From Clostridia bacterium (GTDB lineage: Bacteria > Bacillota > Clostridia > Oscillospirales > CAG-272), in the NCBI GenBank assembly GCA_017456685.1, contig JAFTIV010000007.1, positions 1 to 14,889 on the forward strand: 14,889 nt of DNA. Reading direction: 5' to 3'. Position numbers and translations under genes: made by a program. Every line of letters begins with the position of its first letter. Within the stretch, counting starts at the first letter, position 1. Positions 1 through 8,205 of this stretch are shown in pieces. Under the pieces are notes generated by a model. It made no database searches and was not told where the DNA came from. It worked only from the letters and a program-made list of their open reading frames with translations.

Positions 1-208
1 ATCATTATTGCTATCGGCATGAGATGCCTTGTTTGCCTTATCTCCGCAAGCACACTCGTTCCAGAGCCATTGTTTGCATTAAAGCTAATCTTATAACAAC
101 AACTTTAACGTCAAAAGTTGTTTCAAGTCCAAGATATTTAACAGTAATAGTGCGAGTTCCAATAAGTTCTACGCCGAATACATATATCCTGTTGTCATAG
201 GCTTCCTC
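1..208 (-). pseudogene. Remnant of a repeat-rich surface protein (Ig-like piece plus Cys-rich repeat piece), frameshifted
   Basis: On the minus strand two protein-like pieces lie in adjacent frames. From about 208 down to 90 one frame reads an Ig-like beta-strand pattern (GTRTITVKYLG, then ETTFDVKVV), which resembles bacterial Ig-like domains of cell-surface proteins. About 10 codons later the +1 frame reads CGDKANKASHADSNND and continues off the left edge, the style of short Cys/Asp/Asn-rich repeats in Clostridia surface proteins. The Ig frame is closed upstream by a TAG at 209-211. The repeat frame has TAG and TAA just upstream of its first codons, so no single reading frame joins the pieces. 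I infer a decayed fragment or a gene broken by a frameshift. The rest of the gene, if any, lies left of the window. The family match is from pattern memory only. Confidence 0.4.
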
Positions 209-377
209 CTACTGTAAATTTATTATAATTATTTTATCATATAATCATAATCAATTCAAGGCTTTTCTTTGATTTTCATATCCTTAAAATGAAAATCCAA
301 ATTTCAAAAAGTGATATTTTTGAGGTTGTTTGGTATGTAATTTTTCTTTTCATTTTGATAAATTGGAATTTGCCTGT

Positions 378-740
378 TTATATCGGTGTTCCAACTTCAA
401 TTAAGTTACCATCCAAATCGTAGAATCTGACCACCTTTTGCCCCCAACTGTGTGTCATCAGGTGGTTAACATATTCGATTTCAGGGTAAAGTGTTTCAAG
501 GCGCTCTACAAATTGTTCTATGTTGGGCTCTTCAAAATACAACTCCGACTGATTACTGTTTGGAATTACACTTCTTTTTGTGAATTGTTCCCAGTATCCC
601 GATTCCTGTAAATATAAATTATTCGTCAATTCCATATTCCCATCGTTGTCTTGGAGCAGTTGAAATCCAAACATATCACTATAGAACTTTAACGCGCGGT
701 TACAATCTTTAACAACAATAAGCATTCCTTTGTATTTCAT
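378..740 (-). CDS. VOC-family (glyoxalase/bleomycin resistance/dioxygenase fold) protein
   Basis: A 120-residue single-domain protein of the vicinal oxygen chelate superfamily. The N-terminal strand and helix (YKGMLIVVKDCNRALKFYSDMFGF) and the C-terminal strand ending FYDLDGNLIEVGTPI are characteristic of this fold, where the last Glu is often a metal ligand. Substrate cannot be predicted: members include glyoxalases, drug-binding resistance proteins and unassigned enzymes. The ATG at 740 is chosen over an in-frame TTG at 758 because GGAGAG lies 7 nt upstream of the ATG and would fall inside the longer version. It is monocistronic, with its own promoter at 781-809 and the fkp terminator upstream. 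It is probably a cytoplasmic dimer, as is common in the family. Confidence 0.85.
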   Translation of the reverse strand: MKYKGMLIVVKDCNRALKFYSDMFGFQLLQDNDGNMELTNNLYLQESGYWEQFTKRSVIPNSNQSELYFEEPNIEQFVERLETLYPEIEYVNHLMTHSWGQKVVRFYDLDGNLIEVGTPI

Positions 741-780
741 ATGTGTTCTCTCCGTCAAATTCTTATTTATCTGTGAGTTT

Positions 781-809
781 ATTGTATCATCTTTTCAAAA
801 GCATTTCAA
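781..809 (-). promoter_or_regulatory. Sigma-A type promoter of the VOC gene
   Basis: Read on the minus strand, TTGAAA (809-804) and TACAAT (786-781) are separated by exactly 17 nt, and the gene starts about 40 nt downstream. It is seen directly; activity is inferred from the consensus match. Confidence 0.75.
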
Positions 810-908
810 GCCCGCACTCTTTATTGCTAAATTACATCAAAGCAAATACAAGGCTCTTGCTTTTGAAATATTTCTAATTAGGGCTTTTTCAATAAAATCG
901 CATCAACG

Positions 909-936
909 AAAAAGCACTCCTCGCGGAGTGCTTTTT
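909..936 (-). terminator. Strong intrinsic terminator of the GT2-fkp unit
   Basis: A perfect 12-bp stem (AAAAAGCACTCC with GGAGTGCTTTTT) closed by a 4-nt loop. On the minus strand the loop is GCGA, a GNRA-type tetraloop. The stem begins 3 nt after the fkp stop codon and ends in a run of five T. The A/T runs on both sides make it potentially bidirectional. Confidence 0.9.
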
Positions 937-939
937 GAG

Positions 940-3837
940 TTAAAATCTATTTATTATTTCGCAATCCCAGGTATCTACTCCGCTGTCCTTAAAGACCTCA
1001 TAGAGGCGATTTTTCAAATCTGCCTTACTAACTCCCTTTTTAAGAACAACCTGCAAAAATCCGCCTCCACCTGCGCCACATATCATCTTACCGTCGATTA
1101 GGTCGTCGATGCTCAAGAATATTTGGTTTATACAGGTATTAGTACTTCCTGCGTCGATTTTACGGCTTTCGTCCCAGTGCTCGTTCATAAGCTTAGCAAA
1201 GCCGTCAATGTTGCCCTTTTCGAGCTCAAAGCGCATAAGAACGGCAAGCCTTTGAATGTTATAATGCGCCTTAACAGACACGGGGTCGTTTGAAATGTAT
1301 TTTAAGATAACCTCTCTTAAAAGGTTTCTTGCGAGCCTACGCTGACCTGTATATATAATGCAGTAGCGGTCATTTAGCTCCTTAAGAGCCTCGTCGCTGA
1401 TTACACAAGGGGTGCACACAATCTGTTGCTTCAAGCCCGAGCGAGTGGTTACCATTTTAATTCCAGAGGTAAGACCGCCTACCTGATCCTGCCAGCCTCC
1501 GCCTGTAGAGATAAGCTGCTCCATACACAAAACTCGCTCATAGAGCTCATCATTTGTCCAGTCGAGCCCAAATGCCTCATTGATAGCCTTCATACACGCG
1601 CCCGACAAAATAGAGCTTGTACCAAGTCCACTTCCCTTAGGAATATTTATAACTCTTGTATTCATATACAAGCCACCGCCAAGCTGTGCAAGAATATCGT
1701 CAAGCTCCGCCTCGCCGTCCTTAGGTATCATACCACAGGCAATAAGCGCCGCCTTATGAAGTGCCGAGGGGTCAGCTGGGTCAGTACAGCTTTGGATTTC
1801 CTTAATGCTTGTGCATTCGGTTCTTGAGCCAATATCTGTGCTTTCAAGAATGATACAGGGCTCCTTGATTTTACGAATAGTGACCTCAACGGGCAAGGTG
1901 CCGTTTATTGATATTGCGGCATTTAAAACCGTGCCACCATTTTCCATACAATAGGGGGGAGTGTCGCTCCAGCCACCGCCAAAATTAACTCTAACGGGCA
2001 ATTTAACGACTGTTTCGTCCCTTGCAAAGCTCATTTTTTGCTGACGAATGTTAGAATATGCGCCCTTTAGCGTTGCCTCGCAAATTGTCTTAAGACACGC
2101 CTGCTCCATTTTCTCGCTCAAATCACCGCTTGTAAGACGAGCAAGGTAGCAGTAAATTCGAATTAAAATACCAAATTGTGCAAGGTCATCAAGGCTTAAT
2201 CTGCTTGCCTTGTCTAACAGGTAATTTACTGTTTTGATATCAATTTTTGAATACTTGTCCTTTAGCTCCTCAACCGAGCGGCCACGAGTGATATAGTCGA
2301 GAATGTCCTCGGCTACAACCTGCTCGTAAAGGTTCTCCTGCCACGGCAAGATGGCTGTTACATCGGCATCTTGGAAGCTTGAATGCAAGGAAGCAAGCTC
2401 ACAGCCTGCGATATCATTATTTATAGTTCTGCGAACAGCCTCCTCAATGGAGCTACAGATAGGATATATTTTTGCTGTCCAAAGTGGCTCGTCAAGCGCC
2501 TTGCCGAAGAGCTTATTTTCCTTTGGATTGTCGTTTACGCCATACATACGACAAACAAAGCGTCCGTCGTTTAGCTTTAGTCCGTGAAGCGCTACTCCAT
2601 CGGGCACGCTATCGCCATCAAGAGTAACACCAGAGATAACACAATTTTTGCCGATTACAGAGCCACGGTGAATTCGGCTATCCTCAATATAGCTTCCCTC
2701 GCCTACTGTGCTTTTACGGCTTACATAGCTATTAGATATTGCGTATTTATCAGTCGAGAGATTGCTGTTAATTACAGATTTCCAGCCGAGGAAGCGATAC
2801 TTCTCCATATCGCTTGTTACAAGCCTTAGAAGCTCTTTTGTTGTTCCAAAATGAATAAAGCTTGCAGGAGAGAGCTGAATTAGCTTTATTTTATATTCGT
2901 GAAGCGCCTCCCAAAGCCTTGTGCGACAAGCATAAAGCTCGTCTGTATAATCACCCTCGGGCTTTTCCTTATAGAATTGCTCGAGGCTTGAGTTGATTGC
3001 GAGTGGGTAAAGAAAATCAGCATAGAAGGACACCTTAGCCTTATCGTTTGCAAATGCGATATAGTCCTTTTCTTCCCTTACAAGGCTATAGAGCCTTTCA
3101 AGAACCTCAGCACCGATAATAACCGCACCTGTGTCGATATCTACATTTCCTTGGGCATCAACCGCGCCACAGGAGCGCAGGGTTTTTTCGTCCATTTTAT
3201 GGAGAAAGCTTCCAACAGAGCCGTCAGTGTGCTTGAGATATACTCCGTGATTTTTGCCGACCTCTACATTTTCCTTGATTGAAAGCGCGGCAACATCTGC
3301 CCTGTAGAAATCAATTTGCAATGCGTTGAACAAAAGAAGCACATCGCCCGAGCAAACAAGCATTCCCTCTTGAATTCTTGATGCCACGGTTGACATACCT
3401 ATCATAAACTCGTCAAAGAGTGTGGAGCGCCTGCCGTCCGGCAAAATTCTTGGAACGGGAGAAAAAAGCTTACCGCACGCAGAATATTGAGGCACGCGCT
3501 TGCTGTCTCCACCTGAATGTATGCACAAAATGCGCTTGCCCTTAAAGGTGCTCTCGTGCTCTCTAATGTAGCGGATTACCGAAAATGTAGCTCCGCCTGA
3601 GCCAATGCGCTTGCCGTCCCTGTCCGGGATTACTACAAATTTTGTACTTTTGGGCAAAAGAGCCTTTGACTGCCTATGCTTAATTTGCACATCGTATGCG
3701 AGCGCCTGAGCATCGTTAGAGGCAGTAAGAACAACATAATCCCACACAGGTAGGTTGTCCTTAGAAAGGGTGTCCATATAGTAATCAAGGGCATCGTTGT
3801 AGGACTGCTGTTCGAATAAAGTTGTATAAGATATCAT
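940..3837 (-). CDS. fkp: Bifunctional L-fucokinase / L-fucose-1-phosphate guanylyltransferase
   Basis: Predicted to phosphorylate free L-fucose to fucose-1-phosphate and couple it to GTP, giving GDP-L-fucose for fucosylation (salvage pathway, cytoplasm). The 965 residues match the length of Bacteroides Fkp (about 950) and show its order. The N-terminal pyrophosphorylase half has PDRDGKRIGSGGATFS at 71-86 and HSGGDSKRVPQ at 107-117. A left-handed beta-helix-like stretch follows at about 370-420. The C-terminal GHMP kinase has the motif VNFGGGWSDTPP at 617-628, the nucleotide loop PKGSGLGTSS at 733-742, GGWQDQVGG at 780-788 and GAGGGGF at 921-927. Both halves look intact. It starts 28 nt after the GT2 stop, with AAGGCG upstream of the ATG, so the two are probably co-transcribed. 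No fucose permease or isomerase is in the window. Some Fkp-type enzymes also accept D-arabinose, so fucose is likely rather than proven. Confidence 0.93.
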   Translation of the reverse strand: MISYTTLFEQQSYNDALDYYMDTLSKDNLPVWDYVVLTASNDAQALAYDVQIKHRQSKALLPKSTKFVVIPDRDGKRIGSGGATFSVIRYIREHESTFKGKRILCIHSGGDSKRVPQYSACGKLFSPVPRILPDGRRSTLFDEFMIGMSTVASRIQEGMLVCSGDVLLLFNALQIDFYRADVAALSIKENVEVGKNHGVYLKHTDGSVGSFLHKMDEKTLRSCGAVDAQGNVDIDTGAVIIGAEVLERLYSLVREEKDYIAFANDKAKVSFYADFLYPLAINSSLEQFYKEKPEGDYTDELYACRTRLWEALHEYKIKLIQLSPASFIHFGTTKELLRLVTSDMEKYRFLGWKSVINSNLSTDKYAISNSYVSRKSTVGEGSYIEDSRIHRGSVIGKNCVISGVTLDGDSVPDGVALHGLKLNDGRFVCRMYGVNDNPKENKLFGKALDEPLWTAKIYPICSSIEEAVRRTINNDIAGCELASLHSSFQDADVTAILPWQENLYEQVVAEDILDYITRGRSVEELKDKYSKIDIKTVNYLLDKASRLSLDDLAQFGILIRIYCYLARLTSGDLSEKMEQACLKTICEATLKGAYSNIRQQKMSFARDETVVKLPVRVNFGGGWSDTPPYCMENGGTVLNAAISINGTLPVEVTIRKIKEPCIILESTDIGSRTECTSIKEIQSCTDPADPSALHKAALIACGMIPKDGEAELDDILAQLGGGLYMNTRVINIPKGSGLGTSSILSGACMKAINEAFGLDWTNDELYERVLCMEQLISTGGGWQDQVGGLTSGIKMVTTRSGLKQQIVCTPCVISDEALKELNDRYCIIYTGQRRLARNLLREVILKYISNDPVSVKAHYNIQRLAVLMRFELEKGNIDGFAKLMNEHWDESRKIDAGSTNTCINQIFLSIDDLIDGKMICGAGGGGFLQVVLKKGVSKADLKNRLYEVFKDSGVDTWDCEIINRF

Positions 3838-3865
3838 ATTCTTTTCGCCTTTTTAAATTTAGTTA

Positions 3866-4639
3866 TTATTGAAAATCCTTAAGGTCTGCTTTTTTGTGAG
3901 ATGCAAAGGTATAGGCAAATAGAGCTATAAAGGTTTTACAGAAATTTGTAAACCAGCCGAAGCGAACGCGCGCCTCGCGTAGGATTTTTCCACATTCCTT
4001 CATTGATAGCATTTTTCCCTTGAAGCCGTTGTTGCTGGTACCGCCTGCGTAGTAGTTAATCAATGGCTTTTGAAGGGCGGTTGACCTAAGCTCCTTATCT
4101 CTAAATATGCTTATTTGAACCTTGTAGTCTGCTGCGGACTTGTATTTGATATCAAATTCTCCGTGCTTTTCCCAAACACTCCTCTTCATAAGAAGGGTTG
4201 GAGTTGCCGCGAGCCAGCCAAGGCGCCAGTTTCCAGGCTTACCGCTCCAAATTCTCACGATTTTTCCGTCCTTTTGGAAAATCATACCGCCGAATATGTA
4301 GTCGTAATCCTCGCTGGTGATTGTAGCCATCATTTCCTCAATAATGGAGCTTTTTATATATGGGTCGGTGCAAACGAGAATGTAATCGCCTGTAGCCAAG
4401 CGCGCAGCCTTATTGAAGCCGTCGTACAAGCCCTTGTCCTTCTCCGATTTCCACACAAGCCTTTTTCCAGCCTCGGCATATTTTTGCTCATAGCTCTCGT
4501 ACAGCTCAACGCTTCCGTCGCTTGAGCCACCATCGGTTATAATATGCTCAATATCAGTATAGGTCTGTGATAGCACGCTGTCCATAACAAGCCTTGCCAT
4601 CTCCTTGTCGTTGTAAAAGGTCGAAATAATGCTTATCAT
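3866..4639 (-). CDS. Family 2 glycosyltransferase
   Basis: A 257-residue GT-A fold enzyme expected to move a sugar from a nucleotide-sugar donor to an acceptor. It opens with MISIISTFYNDKE and carries DGGSSDGS at 36-43, the EKDKGLYDGFNKA element at 66-78 (family form EPDKGIYDAMNKG) and LATGDY at 81-86. Where most relatives have a DxD-like NSDD or NADD, this one reads CTDP (90-93), so only one Asp remains. The SAADYKVQ region at about 168 and GGTSN near 199 also fit the family. There is no signal peptide, and I see no clear membrane helix. The ATG at 4639 is preceded by GGAGGA at ideal spacing; the in-frame TTG at 4678 has none. It lies directly upstream of fkp, so a fucosylated product is an attractive idea, but GT2 donor specificity cannot be read from sequence. 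Confidence 0.88.
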   Translation of the reverse strand: MISIISTFYNDKEMARLVMDSVLSQTYTDIEHIITDGGSSDGSVELYESYEQKYAEAGKRLVWKSEKDKGLYDGFNKAARLATGDYILVCTDPYIKSSIIEEMMATITSEDYDYIFGGMIFQKDGKIVRIWSGKPGNWRLGWLAATPTLLMKRSVWEKHGEFDIKYKSAADYKVQISIFRDKELRSTALQKPLINYYAGGTSNNGFKGKMLSMKECGKILREARVRFGWFTNFCKTFIALFAYTFASHKKADLKDFQ

Positions 4640-4735
4640 AATTTTCCTCCAATTATTAAGCCGTTTGTCAAAATTCAAGCAGAGATATCCTGCTAATTTA
4701 GAAGCTGTTGCTTATATTATTTTATGTATAATTAT

Positions 4736-4763
4736 AGTATAGCATATTTTTAAAATAAATCAA
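4736..4763 (-). promoter_or_regulatory. Probable promoter of the GT2-fkp unit
   Basis: On the minus strand TTGATT (4763-4758), a 16-nt spacer, then TATACT (4741-4736), about 97 nt upstream of the GT2 start. Overlapping TATAAT-like hexamers downstream make the exact -10 uncertain. The beta-mannosidase terminator lies just upstream, which supports an independent promoter here. Confidence 0.55.
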
Positions 4764-4807
4764 GATATTTTAAGGTATTCTGCGAAATTGCGACAAAAAT
4801 GGTGATT

Positions 4808-4837
4808 AAAAGCCTTGAGAGCTGTCCCAAGGCTTTT
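4808..4837 (-). terminator. Intrinsic terminator of the six-gene operon
   Basis: A 10-bp stem AAAAGCCTTG/CAAGGCTTTT with a 10-nt loop, starting about 10 nt after the beta-mannosidase stop. On the minus strand the U-run is only four long, while the plus strand has six T, so it may also work in the other orientation. Confidence 0.75.
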
Positions 4838-4847
4838 TTGGCTTTTA

Positions 4848-7253
4848 TTATTTATTCGCTCTTGAAATGTCGTAAACGGAGATTATTGATAGCTCCTTGA
4901 GTAGCTCGCTTGGTGAAAGGTCCGCTTTCGCAAGGACTCTAATCGGCTGAGCGCTTGCTATGTCAAAATAGTTGTCGCTAAGCTCGATGTCGTGATTTTT
5001 AAACGATATATAGACATTTTTAGCAAGAGCAACGCTCGAAAGGGTAAGATATACCCCACCCTGTGTCGCGCTTGCCTCTACCTTTATTGCGGGGTCAAGG
5101 AATTTGAAGTGCTTTGGCTTAGTGCCAAGCTCTACTCCGCTTGAGATTAAAGAGCCGTCCTTATCGTAAAGCTCTGCCACAAGATAGGTATCTCTTGTCC
5201 CGTTAAAGGGCGCATTCGGGAGAGTGGCTATATCAAGCGAGGAAAGAGGCTCGACTGATGCATCAAGCTCAAGCTCTAAGACGGGTGTAAAATCGTTTTT
5301 CATCACCCTTACCCTTATTTGTCCATCAAAGCGAGAGGTCGTCTCATTTGACACATTCAGGGCGATTTGCTCGCCCTCATTAAAGAGTCCAAGGGCAACT
5401 CCCTGATAAAATCTTCTTGCAAAATAATGTAGCGCCTTATATCTGCCGTAATAGTCAATACTTGACCACGAGGCGACTGGCCACGAGTCATTCAACTGCC
5501 AATAAACCGAGCCCATTGTATAGCCACGGCATCTTCTAAAATGCTCAACACCATATTTGATTGCATTCGCTTGGTTTAGCTGAGATGCATAAACGACGCC
5601 CTCAAGGGTGGTTGGAAGCTGATATACCTCTGCAAGGTATCTTAGAAGCTTTACATTGCCGTGCCAGTGCTTTTGGTGGGCTTCCATTGTATATGAGAGC
5701 ACATTTCTCTCGTCATCGGGGCAAAATTCGTCAATTGTTTTGACACAGGGTAGGCTCTCAAAGCCATATTCCGAGCAGAAGCGGAACTTGTGCTTTCTAT
5801 ACTCATCAAAGTCACAGCCACCGTTCCAAACATCCCAAAAGTGGACATCTCCGCGTGTGTTGTCATTTGGGTTATCAAAATTTCCGCCAGATGTTGGGCT
5901 TGATGAAATATATGAAATCCAAGGCGCGTGCTCCAAGCAAAGCTCGGGCAATATTTCCTCATATAGCCTTAGATAATCGCGCCTTACCTCAGGGTCATCT
6001 CCATCGGCGCAATCCCAGTGACAAATTGCCTCCTCCATCTCGTTGTTGCCACAAAGCAAGCCAAGAGATGCGTGGTGTCTTATTCTCTTTATGTTGTATA
6101 TAGCCTCAGCTACAAATTCCTTTTCAAATTCGGGTCTTAGCCAAACATTTGCGCACGCGACCATAAAATCCTGCCACACAACAAGTCCGTATCTGTCGCA
6201 AAGCTCGTAAAAATAATCGCGTGGGTAGTAGGCTCCGCCCCATACTCTTACACAGTTAAAGTTCGCAAAGACGCAAGCCTGTATCAATTTTTCGAGGCGC
6301 TGGTCGGTTTCTCTTGATGGTAGGCTGTCAATCGGCACATGATTTGCGCCCATTGCAAAAATTTTAATTCCGTTTACCTTAAAGCAGAACTCCCTTCCAC
6401 CCTCGTCTATGTCCTGACTAAGCTCAAGGGTGCGTAGTCCTATAGTCCTTGTGACTGTATCAAGCAATGTGTCCTGCTTATAAAGGTAGAATTTAACCTC
6501 GTAAAGCGATTGCTCTCCGTAGCCGTTTGGCCACCAAAGGCGTGGGCTTTTAATTGTTATCTCACCCTTTTCGTCCTCGAGCTCTACGCATTGTCCGTCC
6601 ACCTCGCACACAAGGCGAAGTCCTTTCGTGCTGTGCTTTAGCTTAGCGCTTACATCAAGGGTCACCTCTGTGCCCTTATGGTGCTGTAGAATAAGCACCT
6701 CGTCTATTCTATCTACATTGTAGCACCTTACCTCGACATCACGGAAAATACCCATATTGGGAAGCTTAGGCGCCCAGTCCCAGCCCGACATATAAAATGC
6801 CTTTCTTAAATGAGATGCACCCTTAGTTGAATTCTCGTCCATATAAATATGGTGAAGCGCTTCCATTTTTTCAAAATATTCCAAGGGGGCTTTTATCTCA
6901 AGCCTTATTTCGTTTTTCTCTCTTACAAGAGGCTTTATGTCGTACTCATACATACGATGCATATTCATTATGCTATCTATAAGAGTATCATTTAGGTAAA
7001 TATCGCAAATCGTGTCTATTCCATAAAGCACAAGCTCGATTTTGTCGCTCTCAAGCTCGCCTTTAGTTAGGTTGAGCTCGCTATAAAAGACACATCCCTT
7101 GCCCGAAAGACTAAAAAGCTCGTGCTCGTTTGTGCCGTAATACGGGTCCTTAACGAGCCCGTGCGAGAGCAAAACGCTATACATATCGCAGGGTGCGGTG
7201 CATAAAAGCCCCTTGTGCTCTGCATAGTCCATTTTCCAATCCTTTATAATCAT
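4848..7253 (-). CDS. Cytoplasmic beta-mannosidase, glycoside hydrolase family 2
   Basis: Predicted to cleave non-reducing beta-D-mannosyl residues with retention of configuration. At 801 residues it has the usual GH2 beta-mannosidase size and order: N-terminal sugar-binding jelly roll (about 1-180, with SGWDWAPKLP at 156-165), immunoglobulin-like domain (about 180-280), TIM barrel (about 290-610) and C-terminal beta domains. The acid/base is E405 in GNNEMEEA (402-409) and the nucleophile is E495 in CSEYGFES (493-500). NHVPID and VRVWGGAYYPRD (335-346) are further barrel signatures of the mannosidase branch. No signal peptide is present, so it acts on imported or internally made mannosides. 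The start has AAAGGAG at good spacing. It is the last gene of the operon, 10 nt after the DUF4037 gene. A close alternative would be another GH2 specificity, but the WGGAYYPRD and SGWDWAP features favour mannoside. Confidence 0.92.
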   Translation of the reverse strand: MIIKDWKMDYAEHKGLLCTAPCDMYSVLLSHGLVKDPYYGTNEHELFSLSGKGCVFYSELNLTKGELESDKIELVLYGIDTICDIYLNDTLIDSIMNMHRMYEYDIKPLVREKNEIRLEIKAPLEYFEKMEALHHIYMDENSTKGASHLRKAFYMSGWDWAPKLPNMGIFRDVEVRCYNVDRIDEVLILQHHKGTEVTLDVSAKLKHSTKGLRLVCEVDGQCVELEDEKGEITIKSPRLWWPNGYGEQSLYEVKFYLYKQDTLLDTVTRTIGLRTLELSQDIDEGGREFCFKVNGIKIFAMGANHVPIDSLPSRETDQRLEKLIQACVFANFNCVRVWGGAYYPRDYFYELCDRYGLVVWQDFMVACANVWLRPEFEKEFVAEAIYNIKRIRHHASLGLLCGNNEMEEAICHWDCADGDDPEVRRDYLRLYEEILPELCLEHAPWISYISSSPTSGGNFDNPNDNTRGDVHFWDVWNGGCDFDEYRKHKFRFCSEYGFESLPCVKTIDEFCPDDERNVLSYTMEAHQKHWHGNVKLLRYLAEVYQLPTTLEGVVYASQLNQANAIKYGVEHFRRCRGYTMGSVYWQLNDSWPVASWSSIDYYGRYKALHYFARRFYQGVALGLFNEGEQIALNVSNETTSRFDGQIRVRVMKNDFTPVLELELDASVEPLSSLDIATLPNAPFNGTRDTYLVAELYDKDGSLISSGVELGTKPKHFKFLDPAIKVEASATQGGVYLTLSSVALAKNVYISFKNHDIELSDNYFDIASAQPIRVLAKADLSPSELLKELSIISVYDISRANK

Positions 7254-7263
7254 AGCTTCTCCT

Positions 7264-8205
7264 TTAATTTAAGATAGCACTTAAAATGTGCATATTGCGT
7301 AGGCTGTTGTCTGTGATTTTATCGTTTACCGAGTAGGCTATCATCTCAAGCTCGCTTCCGTCAAGCGAGGTCAGCCCCTGCGCCCTTAGCTCAAGTGCGA
7401 TTTGTGCGCAAATTTTTTCAAGGGTGCTCTGCTTTAGCTCGCTCTGTGCGGTATCATTTTTAGTTGATATGAGCATTTCAAGCTCGCACTCAAGGTGTGA
7501 TAGCACGCTTAGCTCCCTTAGAGCCCTAAAGGTCCATTTATAATAGGGGATGTATCGCTTATTCAGCAAAAATATCGCGCTCATAGCGCTTTTAGCGAAC
7601 TCAATTATTGCGAGCTGAGCCGAGCCCGTCTCGCCTCTTTTTATACATCTTGGATAATTATATTGTCCTGCCTGCGCCATCATCAAAAGCGCACCCGCAA
7701 GCCTTTTTAGCCTTATGTCCTCGGGCAGATATTCAAGCCCCTTGCGGATTTTTGTAAGTGCCCCGTAGCCGTCGTAAAAGATTTTTCCGTTTGTTGCCTC
7801 GGCAAGCGATTGCTCTGGCACGAAAAGCCAGTCAGTCAAGGCAAGCTCGCCCTTGGGATTTCCTGTTTTTGATTTGAAAAAGTCGCTAATTCTTATAACT
7901 CCGTGGCGATTTCCGCCAACAGGGCTAAGAGGAGTTCTTTTAAAGCCCTCAAATTCGCTTGGTAGCCTTGAGTACGCGCGCTCAAGTGCAAATTCCGCCC
8001 TTGAATCTATTTCGTCGGGAATGAAAATGCAAAAGCCCGGCTCAAAATCGTGGTCGCGCGAGATTTCATCATCGTAGCCGAAGCACTCCGAGCCTGAGCC
8101 CATAATACCAACTGCCAAAAGAGGAAGAAGGCTTCCAAATTTCTCCCTTAGCATAGGCTCACCGTGCTGTATATAGAATTTTTCGCAAAGCTCAATTCCC
8201 TTCAT
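7264..8205 (-). CDS. DUF4037 nucleotidyltransferase-fold protein
   Basis: A 313-residue protein with an N-terminal nucleotidyltransferase-like core: MGSGSE at 35-40 and SRDHDF at 49-54 give the GS plus DxD arrangement of minimal and aminoglycoside-type nucleotidyltransferases. The C-terminal helical region (about 163-250), with AQAGQYNY and LNKRYIPYYKWTFRAL (214-229), matches DUF4037 as I know it and resembles the helical tail of kanamycin-nucleotidyltransferase-like enzymes. The substrate is unknown; transfer of a nucleotide to a small molecule, sugar or protein is possible. The reading frame stays open upstream to 8382, but that part overlaps the TPR gene and lacks start signals. I chose the ATG at 8205, with AAGAAG 5 nt upstream and 14 nt inside the TPR gene end, implying translational coupling. 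GH2 follows after 10 nt. Confidence 0.82.
   Translation of the reverse strand: MKGIELCEKFYIQHGEPMLREKFGSLLPLLAVGIMGSGSECFGYDDEISRDHDFEPGFCIFIPDEIDSRAEFALERAYSRLPSEFEGFKRTPLSPVGGNRHGVIRISDFFKSKTGNPKGELALTDWLFVPEQSLAEATNGKIFYDGYGALTKIRKGLEYLPEDIRLKRLAGALLMMAQAGQYNYPRCIKRGETGSAQLAIIEFAKSAMSAIFLLNKRYIPYYKWTFRALRELSVLSHLECELEMLISTKNDTAQSELKQSTLEKICAQIALELRAQGLTSLDGSELEMIAYSVNDKITDNSLRNMHILSAILN

Noticed and set aside
98..122. 9-bp inverted repeat AACAACTTT/AAAGTTGTT
   Set aside because: It coincides with Thr/Val-rich codons of the Ig-like fragment and has no T-run, so chance codon symmetry is the simpler explanation.
169..198. Nine-codon reading frame with a perfect AGGAGG upstream
   Set aside because: The ribosome-like sequence is good, but the frame is very short, has no downstream gene to control, and lies in a decayed gene fragment.
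310..318. Single AGTGATATT far from the array
   Set aside because: It has no adjoining palindrome or second copy; an isolated 9-mer is not evidence of the element.
209..377. Gene-free AT-rich spacer between the remnant and the VOC gene
   Set aside because: An 8-bp weak ATTTTCAT/ATGAAAAT pairing at about 275-300 was considered as the VOC terminator but lacks GC and a proper U-run; nothing else is supported.
741..758. Upstream TTG start for the VOC protein
   Set aside because: The ribosome site GGAGAG falls within this extension and suits the ATG at 740.
730..1101. Plus-strand open frame of 123 codons
   Set aside because: It runs over the VOC promoter, the fkp terminator and the fkp 3' end, has no ribosome site and no recognisable domain.
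4115..4525. Plus-strand open frame antisense to the GT2 gene
   Set aside because: Shadow of a real coding frame; no start signals and Cys-rich, low-complexity translation.
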